A stretch of DNA of 64,000 nucleotides from an uncultured Alphaproteobacteria bacterium. GTDB lineage: Bacteria; Pseudomonadota; Alphaproteobacteria; Micropepsales; Micropepsaceae. Numbering within the stretch: the stretch's first letter is position 1; every line of letters starts with the position of its first letter. Below, one piece after another: positions 27,999 through 37,262 of this stretch. The position numbers and the translations under genes are program-made. Location: the NCBI GenBank assembly GCA_902825865.1, contig CADECX010000001.1:1-64000 (forward strand), read 5' to 3'. The notes beneath the pieces were generated by a model, which was not told where the DNA came from, made no database searches, and worked only from the letters and a program-made list of their open reading frames with translations.

Positions 27999-29062
27999 AG
28001 CTTCAAGGCTCCGCGATAGACCACTTTGGCCTCACCGGACCCGGCCACCAGCCTGCCGATACGGGTGGCGTGATCGCCGGCTTTCTGAAAAGCGTCGATC
28101 ACCGGACCGGCGTTTTTCTCATCCGCCACCGCCACCATGCCGATGCCGCAATTGAAGGTGCGCAGCATTTCGGGTTCGACGATACCGGCCTGTTTGGCCA
28201 GCCATTGGAACACCGGCAGTACGGCGATGGCGCCGAGATCGACTTCGCCATCCAACCCTTCCGGCAAACAGCGCGGCAGATTGTCGGTGATGCCGCCGCC
28301 GGTGATGTGGGCCAGGCCTTTCACCCCGCCTGTACGCATCGCGTCCAGTGCTGCGCGGACATAAAGCCGGGTCGGGGTGAGCAGGGCTTCACCCAATGTC
28401 TTGCCCGGCGCGAAAGGCGCGGCGGCGTCCAAAGTCAGTCCGCTTTTCTCCACCACCTTGCGCACCAGGGAATAGCCGTTGGAGTGCACGCCCGACGAAG
28501 CCACGCCGATCAACACATCGCCCGCCTTCATGGCCCCGGTCTTGGGCAGGATGGCGTCGCGCTCCACCGCGCCGACCGCGAAACCGGCCAGGTCGAAATC
28601 GCCCTTGGCGTATAATCCGGGCATCTCGGCGGTCTCGCCGCCGATCAGGGCGCAGCCCGATTCCTTGCAGGCGCGGGCGATGCCTTCCACCACCATAGCG
28701 GCGGACTCCACCTCCAGCTTGCCGGTGGCGTAATAGTCCAAAAAGAAGAGCGGCTCGGCGCCCTGCACCACAATGTCATTGACGCACATCGCCACCAGGT
28801 CCTGGCCGATGCCGTCAAAACGCCTGGTGTCGATCGCCAGTTTGAGTTTGGTGCCGACCCCGTCGGTGCCCGCCACCAGAATCGGGTCCTTGAAACCGGC
28901 CGCTTTGAGGTCGAACAAGCCGCCGAAACCGCCCAAATCGGCATCGGCGCCGCGCCGCCGTGTCGCCTTGGCGGCAGGGCCGATGCGTTCCACCAGCGCC
29001 TCGCCGGCGTCGATGTCTACGCCGGCGTCCTTATAAGTCAGGCCGTTTTCAGGGTAAGGCAT
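27995..29062 (-). CDS. purM: Phosphoribosylformylglycinamidine cyclo-ligase
   Basis: AIR synthetase, fifth step of purine synthesis, 355 residues. [32 protein letters not shown] and [11 protein letters not shown] are family motifs. First gene of purM-purN, an order widespread in proteobacteria. A 16-base perfect palindrome lies 15 bases upstream of the start codon. Divergent from the DUF2066 gene. Confidence 0.97.
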   Translation of the reverse strand: MPYPENGLTYKDAGVDIDAGEALVERIGPAAKATRRRGADADLGGFGGLFDLKAAGFKDPILVAGTDGVGTKLKLAIDTRRFDGIGQDLVAMCVNDIVVQGAEPLFFLDYYATGKLEVESAAMVVEGIARACKESGCALIGGETAEMPGLYAKGDFDLAGFAVGAVERDAILPKTGAMKAGDVLIGVASSGVHSNGYSLVRKVVEKSGLTLDAAAPFAPGKTLGEALLTPTRLYVRAALDAMRTGGVKGLAHITGGGITDNLPRCLPEGLDGEVDLGAIAVLPVFQWLAKQAGIVEPEMLRTFNCGIGMVAVADEKNAGPVIDAFQKAGDHATRIGRLVAGSGEAKVVYRGALKL

Positions 29063-29077
29063 GGACTTCGTTTAAAT

Positions 29078-29093
29078 ACCTGCCGGGGCAGGT
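29078..29093. promoter_or_regulatory. 16-base perfect palindrome before purM
   Basis: ACCTGCCGGGGCAGGT reads as ACCTGCC-(2)-GGCAGGT with both arms exact. It lies 15 bases upstream of the purM start, where a repressor site or a leader hairpin would sit. It does not resemble the gammaproteobacterial PurR box. Function is inferred only from position. Confidence 0.35.
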
Positions 29094-29215
29094 GCAAGCT
29101 GGCCGGTCGCCTCACGCACAGGGCCGCGATTTTGCCTGTTTTGATAGGACGTTAGGTGCCTTCCTTGCGTCAAACTCGGTCTGTATAGTCACTCCCGTTC
29201 CGCAACAGGCTGTTC

Positions 29216-30265
29216 ATGATCCTCCGCACCGTCTTTTTTCTTGCCGCGATGCTCTTCCTTGCCGGTCTCTTCTTACCCGGTCCGGCCGCCGCTCAGGACA
29301 ACAGCCTTTACACGGTTTCCGGTGTTCGGGTGGACGCCACCGGCGCCTCCAGCACCGAGGCGCTGAATGCGGCCATCGCTCAGGGACGCGCCAAGGCGTG
29401 GCAAACGCTTTTCCGCCGTCTCACCCGCCAGGTGGATTGGCCCAAGCAACCGGCGTTGGACGCGACCGCACTGGTGCGCATCGGCCGCGGCTACAATGTC
29501 GCCAATGAACGCCGGTCGACCACGCGCTACGTCGCCGACATTACCTACATGTTCAATCCGGACGCCGTGGCGCGCACCTTGCGCGCGGCACAGATCGCCT
29601 TCTCGCAGACCCAGGCCAAACGCATCCTGGTGATCCCCATGTCGCCCGGTGTCAGCCATGGCGCCTGGGCCCAGGCGCTGACGGCGCCGGCCTTCCGCGA
29701 AAGCACGGTGCCCTTCACCTTGCTTGCGGCCGAAGACTATGCCGCCCTGGCATCGCTCAATTTCGATGCCGCGACCTGGAACGACGTCTCGGCGGTGGCG
29801 GCAAAGAATCGCGTCACCGAGGTGGGACTGGTCCAGGCCGTCAGCGCCAATGGCAAGGTGACGGTGAATATCCGCCGTCTGGGCCTGGGCGAGCAGCCGG
29901 CCAAGGCCAGCGCGGATGTGCCCCTGATGCAGAATGTCAGCGCGACCTATCCGGCGGCGGCGCAAGCCGCGGTGAACGCCATCGAGGACCTGTGGAAGAC
30001 GCGCAGCGCCATCGATTTCAGCCAGCGCGGACGCCTGACCGCCGATGTGCGGATCGCCAGCTTGGAGCAGTGGGGGGAAATTCAGTCTACGCTGGGCTCG
30101 GTGAGCAACGTCACGGGATTCACCGTGACGGCGATGGACATGAGTTACGCCCGCATCAACCTGAACTATCTGGGTGGGATAGACCAGACGCGCGAAGCCC
30201 TGGCGGTGGCGGGACTGTCGCTGACCAACCGCGGCGGGCAGTGGATGCTCGCAAAGACGCAGTGA
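29216..30265 (+). CDS. DUF2066 domain periplasmic protein
   Basis: Exported protein of 349 residues with signal peptide (cleavage near PAAAQD, residue 27). The region YTVSGVRVDATGASSTEALNAAIAQGRAKAWQTLF and the later WNDVSAVAAKNR and DLWKTRSAID segments match the DUF2066 family, whose function is unknown. Its stop overlaps the GTG of the next gene (GTGA), so it heads a coupled run with the CDP-alcohol transferase and hdaA, an order seen in many alphaproteobacteria. Confidence 0.85.
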   Translation: MILRTVFFLAAMLFLAGLFLPGPAAAQDNSLYTVSGVRVDATGASSTEALNAAIAQGRAKAWQTLFRRLTRQVDWPKQPALDATALVRIGRGYNVANERRSTTRYVADITYMFNPDAVARTLRAAQIAFSQTQAKRILVIPMSPGVSHGAWAQALTAPAFRESTVPFTLLAAEDYAALASLNFDAATWNDVSAVAAKNRVTEVGLVQAVSANGKVTVNIRRLGLGEQPAKASADVPLMQNVSATYPAAAQAAVNAIEDLWKTRSAIDFSQRGRLTADVRIASLEQWGEIQSTLGSVSNVTGFTVTAMDMSYARINLNYLGGIDQTREALAVAGLSLTNRGGQWMLAKTQ

Positions 30266-30813
30266 TCCGGCATCTGCCCAACCTGATTTCCGCGCTGAGA
30301 TTGCTGGCGGCGCCTTTCGCGGCATGGCTGATCCTGGAAGGCCACGACATTGCCGCGCTTTTGATCTTCGCGGCGGCGGGCGCCAGCGATGGGCTGGACG
30401 GCTTTATCGCGCGGCGCTGGGGCGTGACCTCGGCTTTCGGCGCCTGGCTGGACCCGATCGCCGACAAACTGCTGATGCTGTTCTGCTTCACCGCGCTCAC
30501 CCATATCGGCGCGACGCCTTTCTGGCTGTTGGTGCTGGTGGTGGCGCGCGATCTGGCGATCGTGCTGGGTTGGTTGTTGATCCGGCAATTGTCGCTGCCC
30601 GCGCCGACTTCGCCGTTGCTGATCGGCAAACTCTCCACCGTGGTGCAGATCCTGTATATTTTCACCTTGCTGCTGCTTTTGTCGTTTGATGTGCATGCGC
30701 CGCGCCTGGCCCTCGCCGCGGCCTGGGGCTGCGGTCTCTTTGTCGTGCTGTCGGCCGCCGCCTATGCCGGTATTTTTCTGCGCGGCTTTCTTTCGGGAAG
30801 CCGGGCCGCGTGA
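30262..30813 (+). CDS. CDP-alcohol phosphatidyltransferase family protein
   Basis: Integral membrane enzyme of 183 residues that joins a CDP-activated lipid to an alcohol. The CDP-OH-P motif D-G-x2-A-R-x8-G-x3-D-x3-D is visible in SDGLDGFIARR...GAWLDPIADK. GTG at 30262 is coupled to DUF2066; the longer frame to 29992 lies inside that gene. Size and context fit a PgsA-like or cardiolipin-synthase-like member, but the acceptor cannot be read from the sequence. Confidence 0.88.
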   Translation: MIRHLPNLISALRLLAAPFAAWLILEGHDIAALLIFAAAGASDGLDGFIARRWGVTSAFGAWLDPIADKLLMLFCFTALTHIGATPFWLLVLVVARDLAIVLGWLLIRQLSLPAPTSPLLIGKLSTVVQILYIFTLLLLLSFDVHAPRLALAAAWGCGLFVVLSAAAYAGIFLRGFLSGSRAA

Positions 30814-31457
30814 CCCAACTGGTTCTTCCGCTTGAGACGCGAAGCGCGTTGGGACGCGGCGATTTCATCGTCGCGCCGGCCAATGAACGCGCCGTCGCCT
30901 TTGTGGATTCCTATCCGGGTTGGACGGCGCCCGCGGCGGCGCTTTACGGTCCGCGGGCCAGCGGCAAATCCCATCTGGCGGCGGTGTGGGCGCGCACGGC
31001 CGGCGCCCGTATCCTGGAAGCGGCCGAACTCAAGGGCGTCATTCCCGACGGGCCGTTGGTGGTGGAAAATGTCGCCGCCGGTGTTGCCGAGGTTCCGCTC
31101 TTCGCCTTGCTGGAACGCGGCGCGCCGCTTCTGTTGACCGCGCAGGAGCCGCCCGCGCAATGGCCGCAAGCCTTTCAGCTGACCTTGCCGGACCTGGTTT
31201 CCCGGGTGCGCCCCCTGCTGGCTTTTCCGCTTTGGGCGCCGGATGACGCCCTGCTGATGGGCTTGGCGGTGAAGCTGTTCGCCGACCGCCAGCTTCAGGT
31301 TCCGGAAAATGTGGTGGCGCACATGATCCGCAGCCTGGAGCGTTCTCCCGAGGCGATCCGGGATTTTATCGCCCGCGCCGACGCCGCCGCCTTGGCCGCC
31401 AAACGTCCGATTAATTCCAGTCTTATCAATGATTTATTGGATGGCCGGGTTTTGTGA
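30810..31457 (+). CDS. hdaA: DnaA regulatory inactivator HdaA
   Basis: DnaA-related AAA+ protein of 215 residues lacking the DnaA DNA-binding domain. The N-terminal TQLVLPLE fits the beta-clamp binding peptide (QL-x-LPL) used by Hda to stimulate ATP hydrolysis on DnaA after replication starts. Walker A GPRASGKSH lies at about residues 47-55. GTG start coupled to the upstream gene by GTGA. Position just before ppk1 is common in alphaproteobacteria. Confidence 0.9.
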   Translation: MTQLVLPLETRSALGRGDFIVAPANERAVAFVDSYPGWTAPAAALYGPRASGKSHLAAVWARTAGARILEAAELKGVIPDGPLVVENVAAGVAEVPLFALLERGAPLLLTAQEPPAQWPQAFQLTLPDLVSRVRPLLAFPLWAPDDALLMGLAVKLFADRQLQVPENVVAHMIRSLERSPEAIRDFIARADAAALAAKRPINSSLINDLLDGRVL

Positions 31458-31464
31458 CAGTCAT

Positions 31465-31498
31465 CTGTCATTACAAATTCACCGATTCTGGCTAGGCT
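31465..31498 (+). promoter_or_regulatory. Possible Pho-box promoter before ppk1
   Basis: CTGTCAT (31465-31471) exactly matches a Pho-box half site; a weaker second half, AATTCAC, follows at the expected 11-base step. A TAGGCT that could act as -10 lies 9 bases further, a spacing used at PhoB-dependent promoters. A second match, CAGTCAT, directly precedes the first. Control of ppk1 by phosphate would make sense, but the second half site is poor. Confidence 0.3.
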
Positions 31499-31503
31499 GA
31501 GGC

Positions 31504-33726
31504 ATGTCCACCCCCAGCCCCAATCCGCAGCTTGCCGTGGCCAACGAGGATGCGCCCCCGGTGGCCACCGAAGACGTGGTCTCTCTGTCGCATCAGGGCG
31601 CCAACCTGTCTTTCGACCCGGCCTCGCCAGGGCGCTTCGTCAACCGCGAACTGAGCTGGCTGGCCTTCAATCGCCGGGTGATCGAGGAGGCGCAGAACCG
31701 CCGCCATCCCCTGTTCGAGCGGGTGCGCTTTCTTTCCATTTCCGCCTCCAACCTGGACGAGTTCTACATGGTGCGGGTGGCCGGCCTGATGGGCATGGTG
31801 CGCGAGGGCGTCACCACCGCCAGCGCCGACGGCCTGACCCCGGCCGAGCAGCTCGCCAAGGTCGACAAGACGGCCCGCGCCTTGATCACCGACCAGCAGC
31901 GCATCTGGGGCGAATTGCATGCGGTGCTGCGCGGGGAAGGCATCAGCGTCGTCACCGGCGAGGAACTCGCCGGCAGCGATCTTGAATATCTCAAAACCCA
32001 GTTCGCCGAACAGATCTTTCCCGTCCTCACGCCCCTGGCGATCGATCCGGCGCATCCCTTTCCCTTCATTCCCAATCTGGGTTTCACCATCGCCGTCCAG
32101 CTGACCAACAAGCGCGACGGCAAGAATTTGTCGGCTTTGATTCCGGTGCCGCCGCAGCTCAAGCGCTTCATCCGGCTTCCCGATACCGCCGCCAAGAGCG
32201 TGCGCTTCATCCCGCTGGAGCATGTCATCGCGCTGTTTTTCAACCGGCTGTTCCCGGGTCATGGCGTGAGCGGCTGGGGCATGTTCCGGCTCTTGCGCGA
32301 CAGCGACGTGGAAGTCGAGGAAGAGGCTGAAGACCTGGTCCTGTTGTTCGAGACCCTGCTCAAGCGCCGCCGCCGCGGCAGCGTGATCCATATGAAATGC
32401 AGCGCCTCGATGCCCGAGGCCCTGCGCCAGTTCATCGCCGAGCATCTCGATCTGGACGATTCCGAGATCGTGATCGTGGAAAATCTGATGGGCTTGTCGG
32501 ACCTGTCCAAGCTGATCCTGCCCGAACGTCCCGATCTGGTGTTCAAGCCCTATATCGCCCGTTTCCCCGAGCGCATCCGCGATCACAATGGCGATTGCTT
32601 CGCCGCCATCCGGGAAAAGGACCTGATCGTCCACCATCCCTTCGAAAGTTTCGACTCGGTGGTGCAGTTCATCCGCCAGGCGGCGGCCGATCCCGATGTG
32701 GTGGCGATCAAGCAGACGCTCTATCGCACCTCATCCGACAGCCCGATCGTGGGCGCCTTGATCGAGGCGGCGGAAGCCGGCAAGTCGGTCACCGCCCTGG
32801 TCGAGCTCAAGGCGCGCTTCGACGAAGCGGCCAACATCAAATGGGCCCGGGATTTGGAACGCGCCGGCGTGCAGGTGGTCTATGGCTTCATCGCGCTCAA
32901 GACCCATGCCAAGATCAGTCTGGTGGTGCGCCGCGAAGGCGGCCATCTGGCGACCTATTGCCATTTCGGCACCGGTAACTATCACCCCAACACCGCCAAG
33001 ATCTACACCGACCTGTCCTTGTTCAGCGCCAGTCCGGCGCTGGGACGCGACGCGGCGCAGCTGTTCAATTTCATCACCGGCTATGCCGAGCCCACCTCGC
33101 TGGAAAAACTCGCCATGTCGCCTTTGACCCTGCGCGGCCGGCTGATCGAGGATATCCAGCACGAAATCATGAATGCCCGCGCCGGCAAGCCCGCATCCAT
33201 CTGGGTGAAGCTGAACAGCCTGGTGGATCCGGGCATGATCGACGGGCTTTATCGCGCCAGCCAGGCCGGCGTGAAGATCGAATTGATCGTGCGCGGCATC
33301 TGTTGCCTGAGGCCCGGTGTGCCCGGCCTGTCGGACAATATCCGGGTCAAATCCATCGTCGGACGCTTCCTGGAACATGGCCGCATCGTCTGTTTCGGCA
33401 ATGGCCACGATCTGCCGCACAAGGACGCCAAGGTTTATATTTCCTCGGCCGATTGGATGCCGCGCAATCTCGACCGCCGGGTGGAAACCCTGGTTCCCAT
33501 CGAAAACCCCACCGTCCATCAACAAGTCCTGGACCAGATCATGGTGGCGCAACTGAAAGACCAGGCGCAAAGCTGGTATATGGAGGCGGATGGACGTTAC
33601 GTCCGTGATTCGCATTCCGAGGACGCAGATGCTTTCTCCGCGCATACCTATTTCATGACCAACCCGTCGCTTTCGGGTCGCGGCCGCGCGCTCAAGATGC
33701 AGAATCAGGCGAAGCGCAAGGGTTGA
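31504..33726 (+). CDS. ppk1: Polyphosphate kinase 1
   Basis: Membrane-associated enzyme that polymerises ATP gamma-phosphate into polyphosphate, reversibly; 740 residues. [19 protein letters not shown] begins the N-domain. The catalytic C-domains contain [14 protein letters not shown] and [21 protein letters not shown] with the His implicated in autophosphorylation. ppx follows after one base, so synthesis and degradation of polyphosphate are encoded in one unit. Confidence 0.96.
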   Translation: MSTPSPNPQLAVANEDAPPVATEDVVSLSHQGANLSFDPASPGRFVNRELSWLAFNRRVIEEAQNRRHPLFERVRFLSISASNLDEFYMVRVAGLMGMVREGVTTASADGLTPAEQLAKVDKTARALITDQQRIWGELHAVLRGEGISVVTGEELAGSDLEYLKTQFAEQIFPVLTPLAIDPAHPFPFIPNLGFTIAVQLTNKRDGKNLSALIPVPPQLKRFIRLPDTAAKSVRFIPLEHVIALFFNRLFPGHGVSGWGMFRLLRDSDVEVEEEAEDLVLLFETLLKRRRRGSVIHMKCSASMPEALRQFIAEHLDLDDSEIVIVENLMGLSDLSKLILPERPDLVFKPYIARFPERIRDHNGDCFAAIREKDLIVHHPFESFDSVVQFIRQAAADPDVVAIKQTLYRTSSDSPIVGALIEAAEAGKSVTALVELKARFDEAANIKWARDLERAGVQVVYGFIALKTHAKISLVVRREGGHLATYCHFGTGNYHPNTAKIYTDLSLFSASPALGRDAAQLFNFITGYAEPTSLEKLAMSPLTLRGRLIEDIQHEIMNARAGKPASIWVKLNSLVDPGMIDGLYRASQAGVKIELIVRGICCLRPGVPGLSDNIRVKSIVGRFLEHGRIVCFGNGHDLPHKDAKVYISSADWMPRNLDRRVETLVPIENPTVHQQVLDQIMVAQLKDQAQSWYMEADGRYVRDSHSEDADAFSAHTYFMTNPSLSGRGRALKMQNQAKRKG

Positions 33727-33727
33727 A

Positions 33728-35251
33728 ATGTCGCCGGTAGCAGATCTGCGCACGGACACGCAGACAAAGAGCCAGGGCTCCACTGCGCCCAAGCTGCGCG
33801 GCCCCGTCGCAATCGTCGATATCGGCTCCAACTCCGTGCGTCTGGTGGTCTACGAATCCCAGAGCCGGGTCGCCGCCACCCTGCAAAACGAAAAATCGAT
33901 CTGTGCCATCGGCCGCGACATGGTCACCACCGGGCGGCTGCATGCCGAAGGCTGCACCGCCGCGCTGGAAGCCTTGTCGCGCTTTCGCCTGATCGCCGAC
34001 GGCCTCAAAGTCGAGCAGCATGACGCGGTTGCGACCGCGGCGGCGCGCGATGCCAGCAATGGCGCGGAATTCATCCGCCGCGCCGAGACCGCCTGGGGCC
34101 GCCCGATCCGGATACTGGCGGGCGAGGACGAAGCGCGCATCGCCGCCGAAGGCGTGGTGGCGGGCATTCCCGATGCCGACGGCCTGGTCGCCGATCTGGG
34201 CGGCGGCAGCCTGGACATGGTGTCGGTGAAGAACGGCCAGACCGGCGCGGCCTATACCTTGCCCATTGGGCCGCTGCGCTTGATGGACCAGAGCAAGGGC
34301 GATCCCGACAAGGCGCGCGACATTGTCGACAAGGGACTGAAGAATATTCCCAACCTGTCGGCGCAAGCGCTTTACGCGGTGGGCGGCGCCTGGCGCAGCT
34401 TTGCCCGTATCGACATGGAGGAGCAGAATTATCCGCTCCATGTCTTGCAGCACTACACCATTCCGCGCGGGCGGGCCTTGCGCCTGTGCCGGCTGCTCGC
34501 GGGCCTGTCCAAGGACAGCGTGCGCAAGATCAAGGTCGTCTCCAAGCGCCGGGTGGAAAGTCTTCCCTATGGCGCGGTGGTTCTTGAGCGCTTGCTGGAA
34601 GCCGGCGGCATCAAGGACGTGGTGATATCGGCCTATGGTTTGCGCGAGGGCCTGCTCTATGGCCGCTTGCCGCCGGATGAGCGCGGCAAGGACCCGTTGG
34701 TGGAATTCGCCAGCGCCGCCAATGCCCGCACCGCCCGGGTGCCGGTCCACGCCCATGAGATGCTGGAATGGACCTTGCCCCTGTTCGACAATGACAATGC
34801 CGAGATGACGCGGATACGCGAGGCTTCGGCGCTGTTCTCCGACATCGCCTGGCGGCGTCATCCCGACGACCGCGCCGTCGGCGCCTTCGGCCAGGTGCTG
34901 ACCGCGCCGTTTGCCGGCGCCAGTCACCGCGCCCGCGCCTTGATCGCGGCTTCGGTATTTCATCGTTATTCCGGCGACGAGGATTTTCCCCAATCCATGG
35001 CGCTGGCGGGGCTGCTGGACAAGGACGATGAGAAGCGCGCGCTGGTGCTGGGCCTGGCCTGGCGTTTCGCCTTTTCGCTTTCGGCCTCGGCGGCGGGCGA
35101 GTTGGCCTCGTATCGCCTGCGCATGACGCCATCGAAAGTCATCTTGGACGTTCCCACCCGGCGCGAGGCCATTGCCGGGGAGCCGGTCCAGAAGCGGCTG
35201 GGAGAACTGGCTGACGTATTGGGCCGCAAAGGCGAAATATTGGTTGGCTGA
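33728..35251 (+). CDS. ppx: Exopolyphosphatase / pppGpp phosphohydrolase family protein
   Basis: Ppx/GppA protein of 507 residues with the ASKHA fold. VAIVDIGSNSVRLVVY holds the phosphate-1 loop, LAGEDEARIAAEGV the conserved Glu region and VADLGGGSLDM the phosphate-2 loop. A helical C-terminal domain of about 190 residues is present, as in the longer Ppx class. Its coupling with ppk1 favours polyphosphate as substrate over pppGpp. A weak GC hairpin (35308-35320) follows in the 147-base gap to tatA. Confidence 0.93.
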   Translation: MSPVADLRTDTQTKSQGSTAPKLRGPVAIVDIGSNSVRLVVYESQSRVAATLQNEKSICAIGRDMVTTGRLHAEGCTAALEALSRFRLIADGLKVEQHDAVATAAARDASNGAEFIRRAETAWGRPIRILAGEDEARIAAEGVVAGIPDADGLVADLGGGSLDMVSVKNGQTGAAYTLPIGPLRLMDQSKGDPDKARDIVDKGLKNIPNLSAQALYAVGGAWRSFARIDMEEQNYPLHVLQHYTIPRGRALRLCRLLAGLSKDSVRKIKVVSKRRVESLPYGAVVLERLLEAGGIKDVVISAYGLREGLLYGRLPPDERGKDPLVEFASAANARTARVPVHAHEMLEWTLPLFDNDNAEMTRIREASALFSDIAWRRHPDDRAVGAFGQVLTAPFAGASHRARALIAASVFHRYSGDEDFPQSMALAGLLDKDDEKRALVLGLAWRFAFSLSASAAGELASYRLRMTPSKVILDVPTRREAIAGEPVQKRLGELADVLGRKGEILVG

Positions 35252-35398
35252 ACCCTTTGGAAAAGCAGGGAAAAATAACCGGCGTTCCAGCGCGACCTTG
35301 CGCCTTGGCCCCCAAGGGGCTTTAAAGAGCTTATGGACGCGGCCCGTGACGGGGTAGTGCGATAAATTGTTTGGAATTCAAGGTTCTAGGAGAGTCTC

Positions 35399-35596
35399 AT
35401 GGGTAGCTTCAGCATCTGGCATATCTTGATCCTGGCGGCGATCGCGCTGGTGCTTTTCGGCGGCCGGGGCAAGGTCAGCGACCTGATGGGTGACTTCGGC
35501 AAGGGCATCAACAGCTTCAAAAAGGGCCTGTCCGAAAAGGATGACCCCAAGGTGATCAACGCCGAGGACACCAACAAGGACAAGACCACGGTCTAA
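35399..35596 (+). CDS. tatA: Twin-arginine translocase subunit TatA
   Basis: Pore-forming component of the Tat pathway, 65 residues: a short N-terminal membrane helix (about residues 5-20), the conserved FGG hinge, an amphipathic helix ([20 protein letters not shown]) and an acidic polar tail. AGGAGAG precedes ATG. tatB follows after 8 bases; no tatC follows. Confidence 0.96.
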   Translation: MGSFSIWHILILAAIALVLFGGRGKVSDLMGDFGKGINSFKKGLSEKDDPKVINAEDTNKDKTTV

Positions 35597-35604
35597 CCGA
35601 CGGC

Positions 35605-36021
35605 ATGTTCGATTTTTTCAGTTGGCAGCATCTAAGCATCATGCTGGTGGTCGCGCTGGTCGTGGTCGGCCCCAAGGATTTGCCGCGCCTGATGAACATG
35701 GCGGGCAAATGGGCCGGCAAGGCCCGCGCCATGGCGTCGGAATTCCGCAGAAGCTTTGACGAGATGGCGCGCGAAAGCGAACTGGCGGAGCTGCGCAAGG
35801 AAATCGAGGACCTGAAGAAGAACAATCCGGTCAACGATCTCGCCAACAGCATGGCCAGCGTGGAATCGGAAGTGAACAGTTCGATGCAGGCCGTTGCTCC
35901 GCCCGTGGAAGCCGAACCCGCTGCTGCACCGGCCGACAATGTCGAACCGCGCAGCGGCGAACTCTCCGTCACCGAGACCGCGCCGCCCCCTCGCAACACG
36001 CCGATTGCTGAAACGCCTTAG
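35605..36021 (+). CDS. tatB: Twin-arginine translocase subunit TatB
   Basis: Tat receptor component, 138 residues. MFDFFSWQHLSIMLVVALVVVGPKDLPRL is the typical membrane helix and hinge (Glu in many homologues is replaced here by the polar start DFFSWQ). A long amphipathic, highly charged helix (residues 30-75) and a Pro/Ala-rich tail follow. Its stop codon interlocks with that of the histidine kinase on the other strand (TTAG), where tatC would normally begin. Confidence 0.95.
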   Translation: MFDFFSWQHLSIMLVVALVVVGPKDLPRLMNMAGKWAGKARAMASEFRRSFDEMARESELAELRKEIEDLKKNNPVNDLANSMASVESEVNSSMQAVAPPVEAEPAAAPADNVEPRSGELSVTETAPPPRNTPIAETP

Positions 36022-37085
36022 GCGGCGGCAACCTGCTGGCCGCCCGACACGCGGTCGGCGGGGAAGTGCAGCACGATCCTGGTGCCGCTTCCCGGAATGC
36101 TGCTGATCTCCATCCTGCCTTCATGCAGCTCCAGCATCGCCTTGGCCAAGGGCAGGCCCAGGCCGGTGCCGGTATGGGTGGCGGTCATCTTGTTTTCGAC
36201 CTGACCGAACGGGGTCAGCGCCTTGACGATTTCCTGCTCGCTCATGCCGATGCCGGAATCCTGGACGGTCAGGGCATAGCCGCCGAACGCGGTGGCGCAG
36301 CCGCTGATCTGGACAGTACCGCCTGCCGGGGTGAACTTGATGGCATTGCCCACCAGATTGATCATGATCTGGCGGATCATGCGCTCAACCGCCGTCAGGC
36401 GCAGCGTCTCGGGCGGCAGCCGGCTTTCGATCTGCACGCCGAATTTCTCCGCCAGCGGACTGCAAATGGCGAGCGAGCCTTCCAGCGCCTGGCGCAGCGG
36501 AAATTCCTCGGCATTTTCCACCGACATCTTGCCGGCCTCGATCTTGGAGAGATCGAGAATGTCGTTGATGATGCCGAGCAGATACTTGCCGCTGGCGTGG
36601 ATGTCGCCGGCATAGCCGAGATAGCGCGCGTTATCCAACGGCCCCAGATGCTGTTCCTTCATGACTTCCGAAAAGCCCATGATGGCGTTCAGCGGGGTGC
36701 GCAGTTCATGGCTCATATTGGCGAGGAAGGCGGATTTGGCGCGGTTGGCGGCTTGTGCCTGTTCGACCGTGATGGTGAGGCGGCGGGACATCTCGTCCAG
36801 GTTGGTGCGCGAGGTTCGAAGCTTTTCGATCACGTCGCGGGCATAAAAGATGATGGGCGCGGTTACGATGGCGATCTCGACCGAGAGATTGACGATGGCG
36901 ATGGGCTGGATGGGCAGGCCCTCGAGCACCCGCACCAGGAAATGCAGCGAGACCACGGCCGTCACCGTCATGGCGGTGATGACGGCGGTGGAGCCGAATC
37001 GGCCCAGCGGCGTCAGCCGGCCATCCAGCGCGTCCAGCAGGTCGCGCAGTAGGACGGGAACGGTCGCTGCAAAAGGCCGGGCCAC
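36018..37085 (-). CDS. Sensor histidine kinase, PleC/DivJ-like
   Basis: Membrane kinase of 355 residues. Two hydrophobic segments (about residues 33-55 and 62-82) form the sensor part with almost no periplasmic loop. The HisKA domain has phospho-acceptor His126 in NMSHELRTPLNAIMGFSEVM, a form typical of the alphaproteobacterial PleC/DivJ/PdhS kinases. The ATPase domain has NLVGNAIKFTP, DSGIGM and GTGLGLPLAK. No response regulator is adjacent. It occupies the place of tatC between tatB and serS. Confidence 0.9.
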   Translation of the reverse strand: MARPFAATVPVLLRDLLDALDGRLTPLGRFGSTAVITAMTVTAVVSLHFLVRVLEGLPIQPIAIVNLSVEIAIVTAPIIFYARDVIEKLRTSRTNLDEMSRRLTITVEQAQAANRAKSAFLANMSHELRTPLNAIMGFSEVMKEQHLGPLDNARYLGYAGDIHASGKYLLGIINDILDLSKIEAGKMSVENAEEFPLRQALEGSLAICSPLAEKFGVQIESRLPPETLRLTAVERMIRQIMINLVGNAIKFTPAGGTVQISGCATAFGGYALTVQDSGIGMSEQEIVKALTPFGQVENKMTATHTGTGLGLPLAKAMLELHEGRMEISSIPGSGTRIVLHFPADRVSGGQQVAAA

Positions 37086-37262
37086 CCGGGTATCCCCTGA
37101 AAATACGCTGTAATGTTACCCATTGGGGGTTGCGGTGTGGTTTCGCGCCTTCGCGAAATTGCGCCGGGGCCGTTAGGTTTTTGTTAATCGGGGAACGGCG
37201 GAAAAGGCGGTTTTGACCGGGGGCCGCAGGCCATGGCATGACCGCTCGGGCAGGAGATTCCC

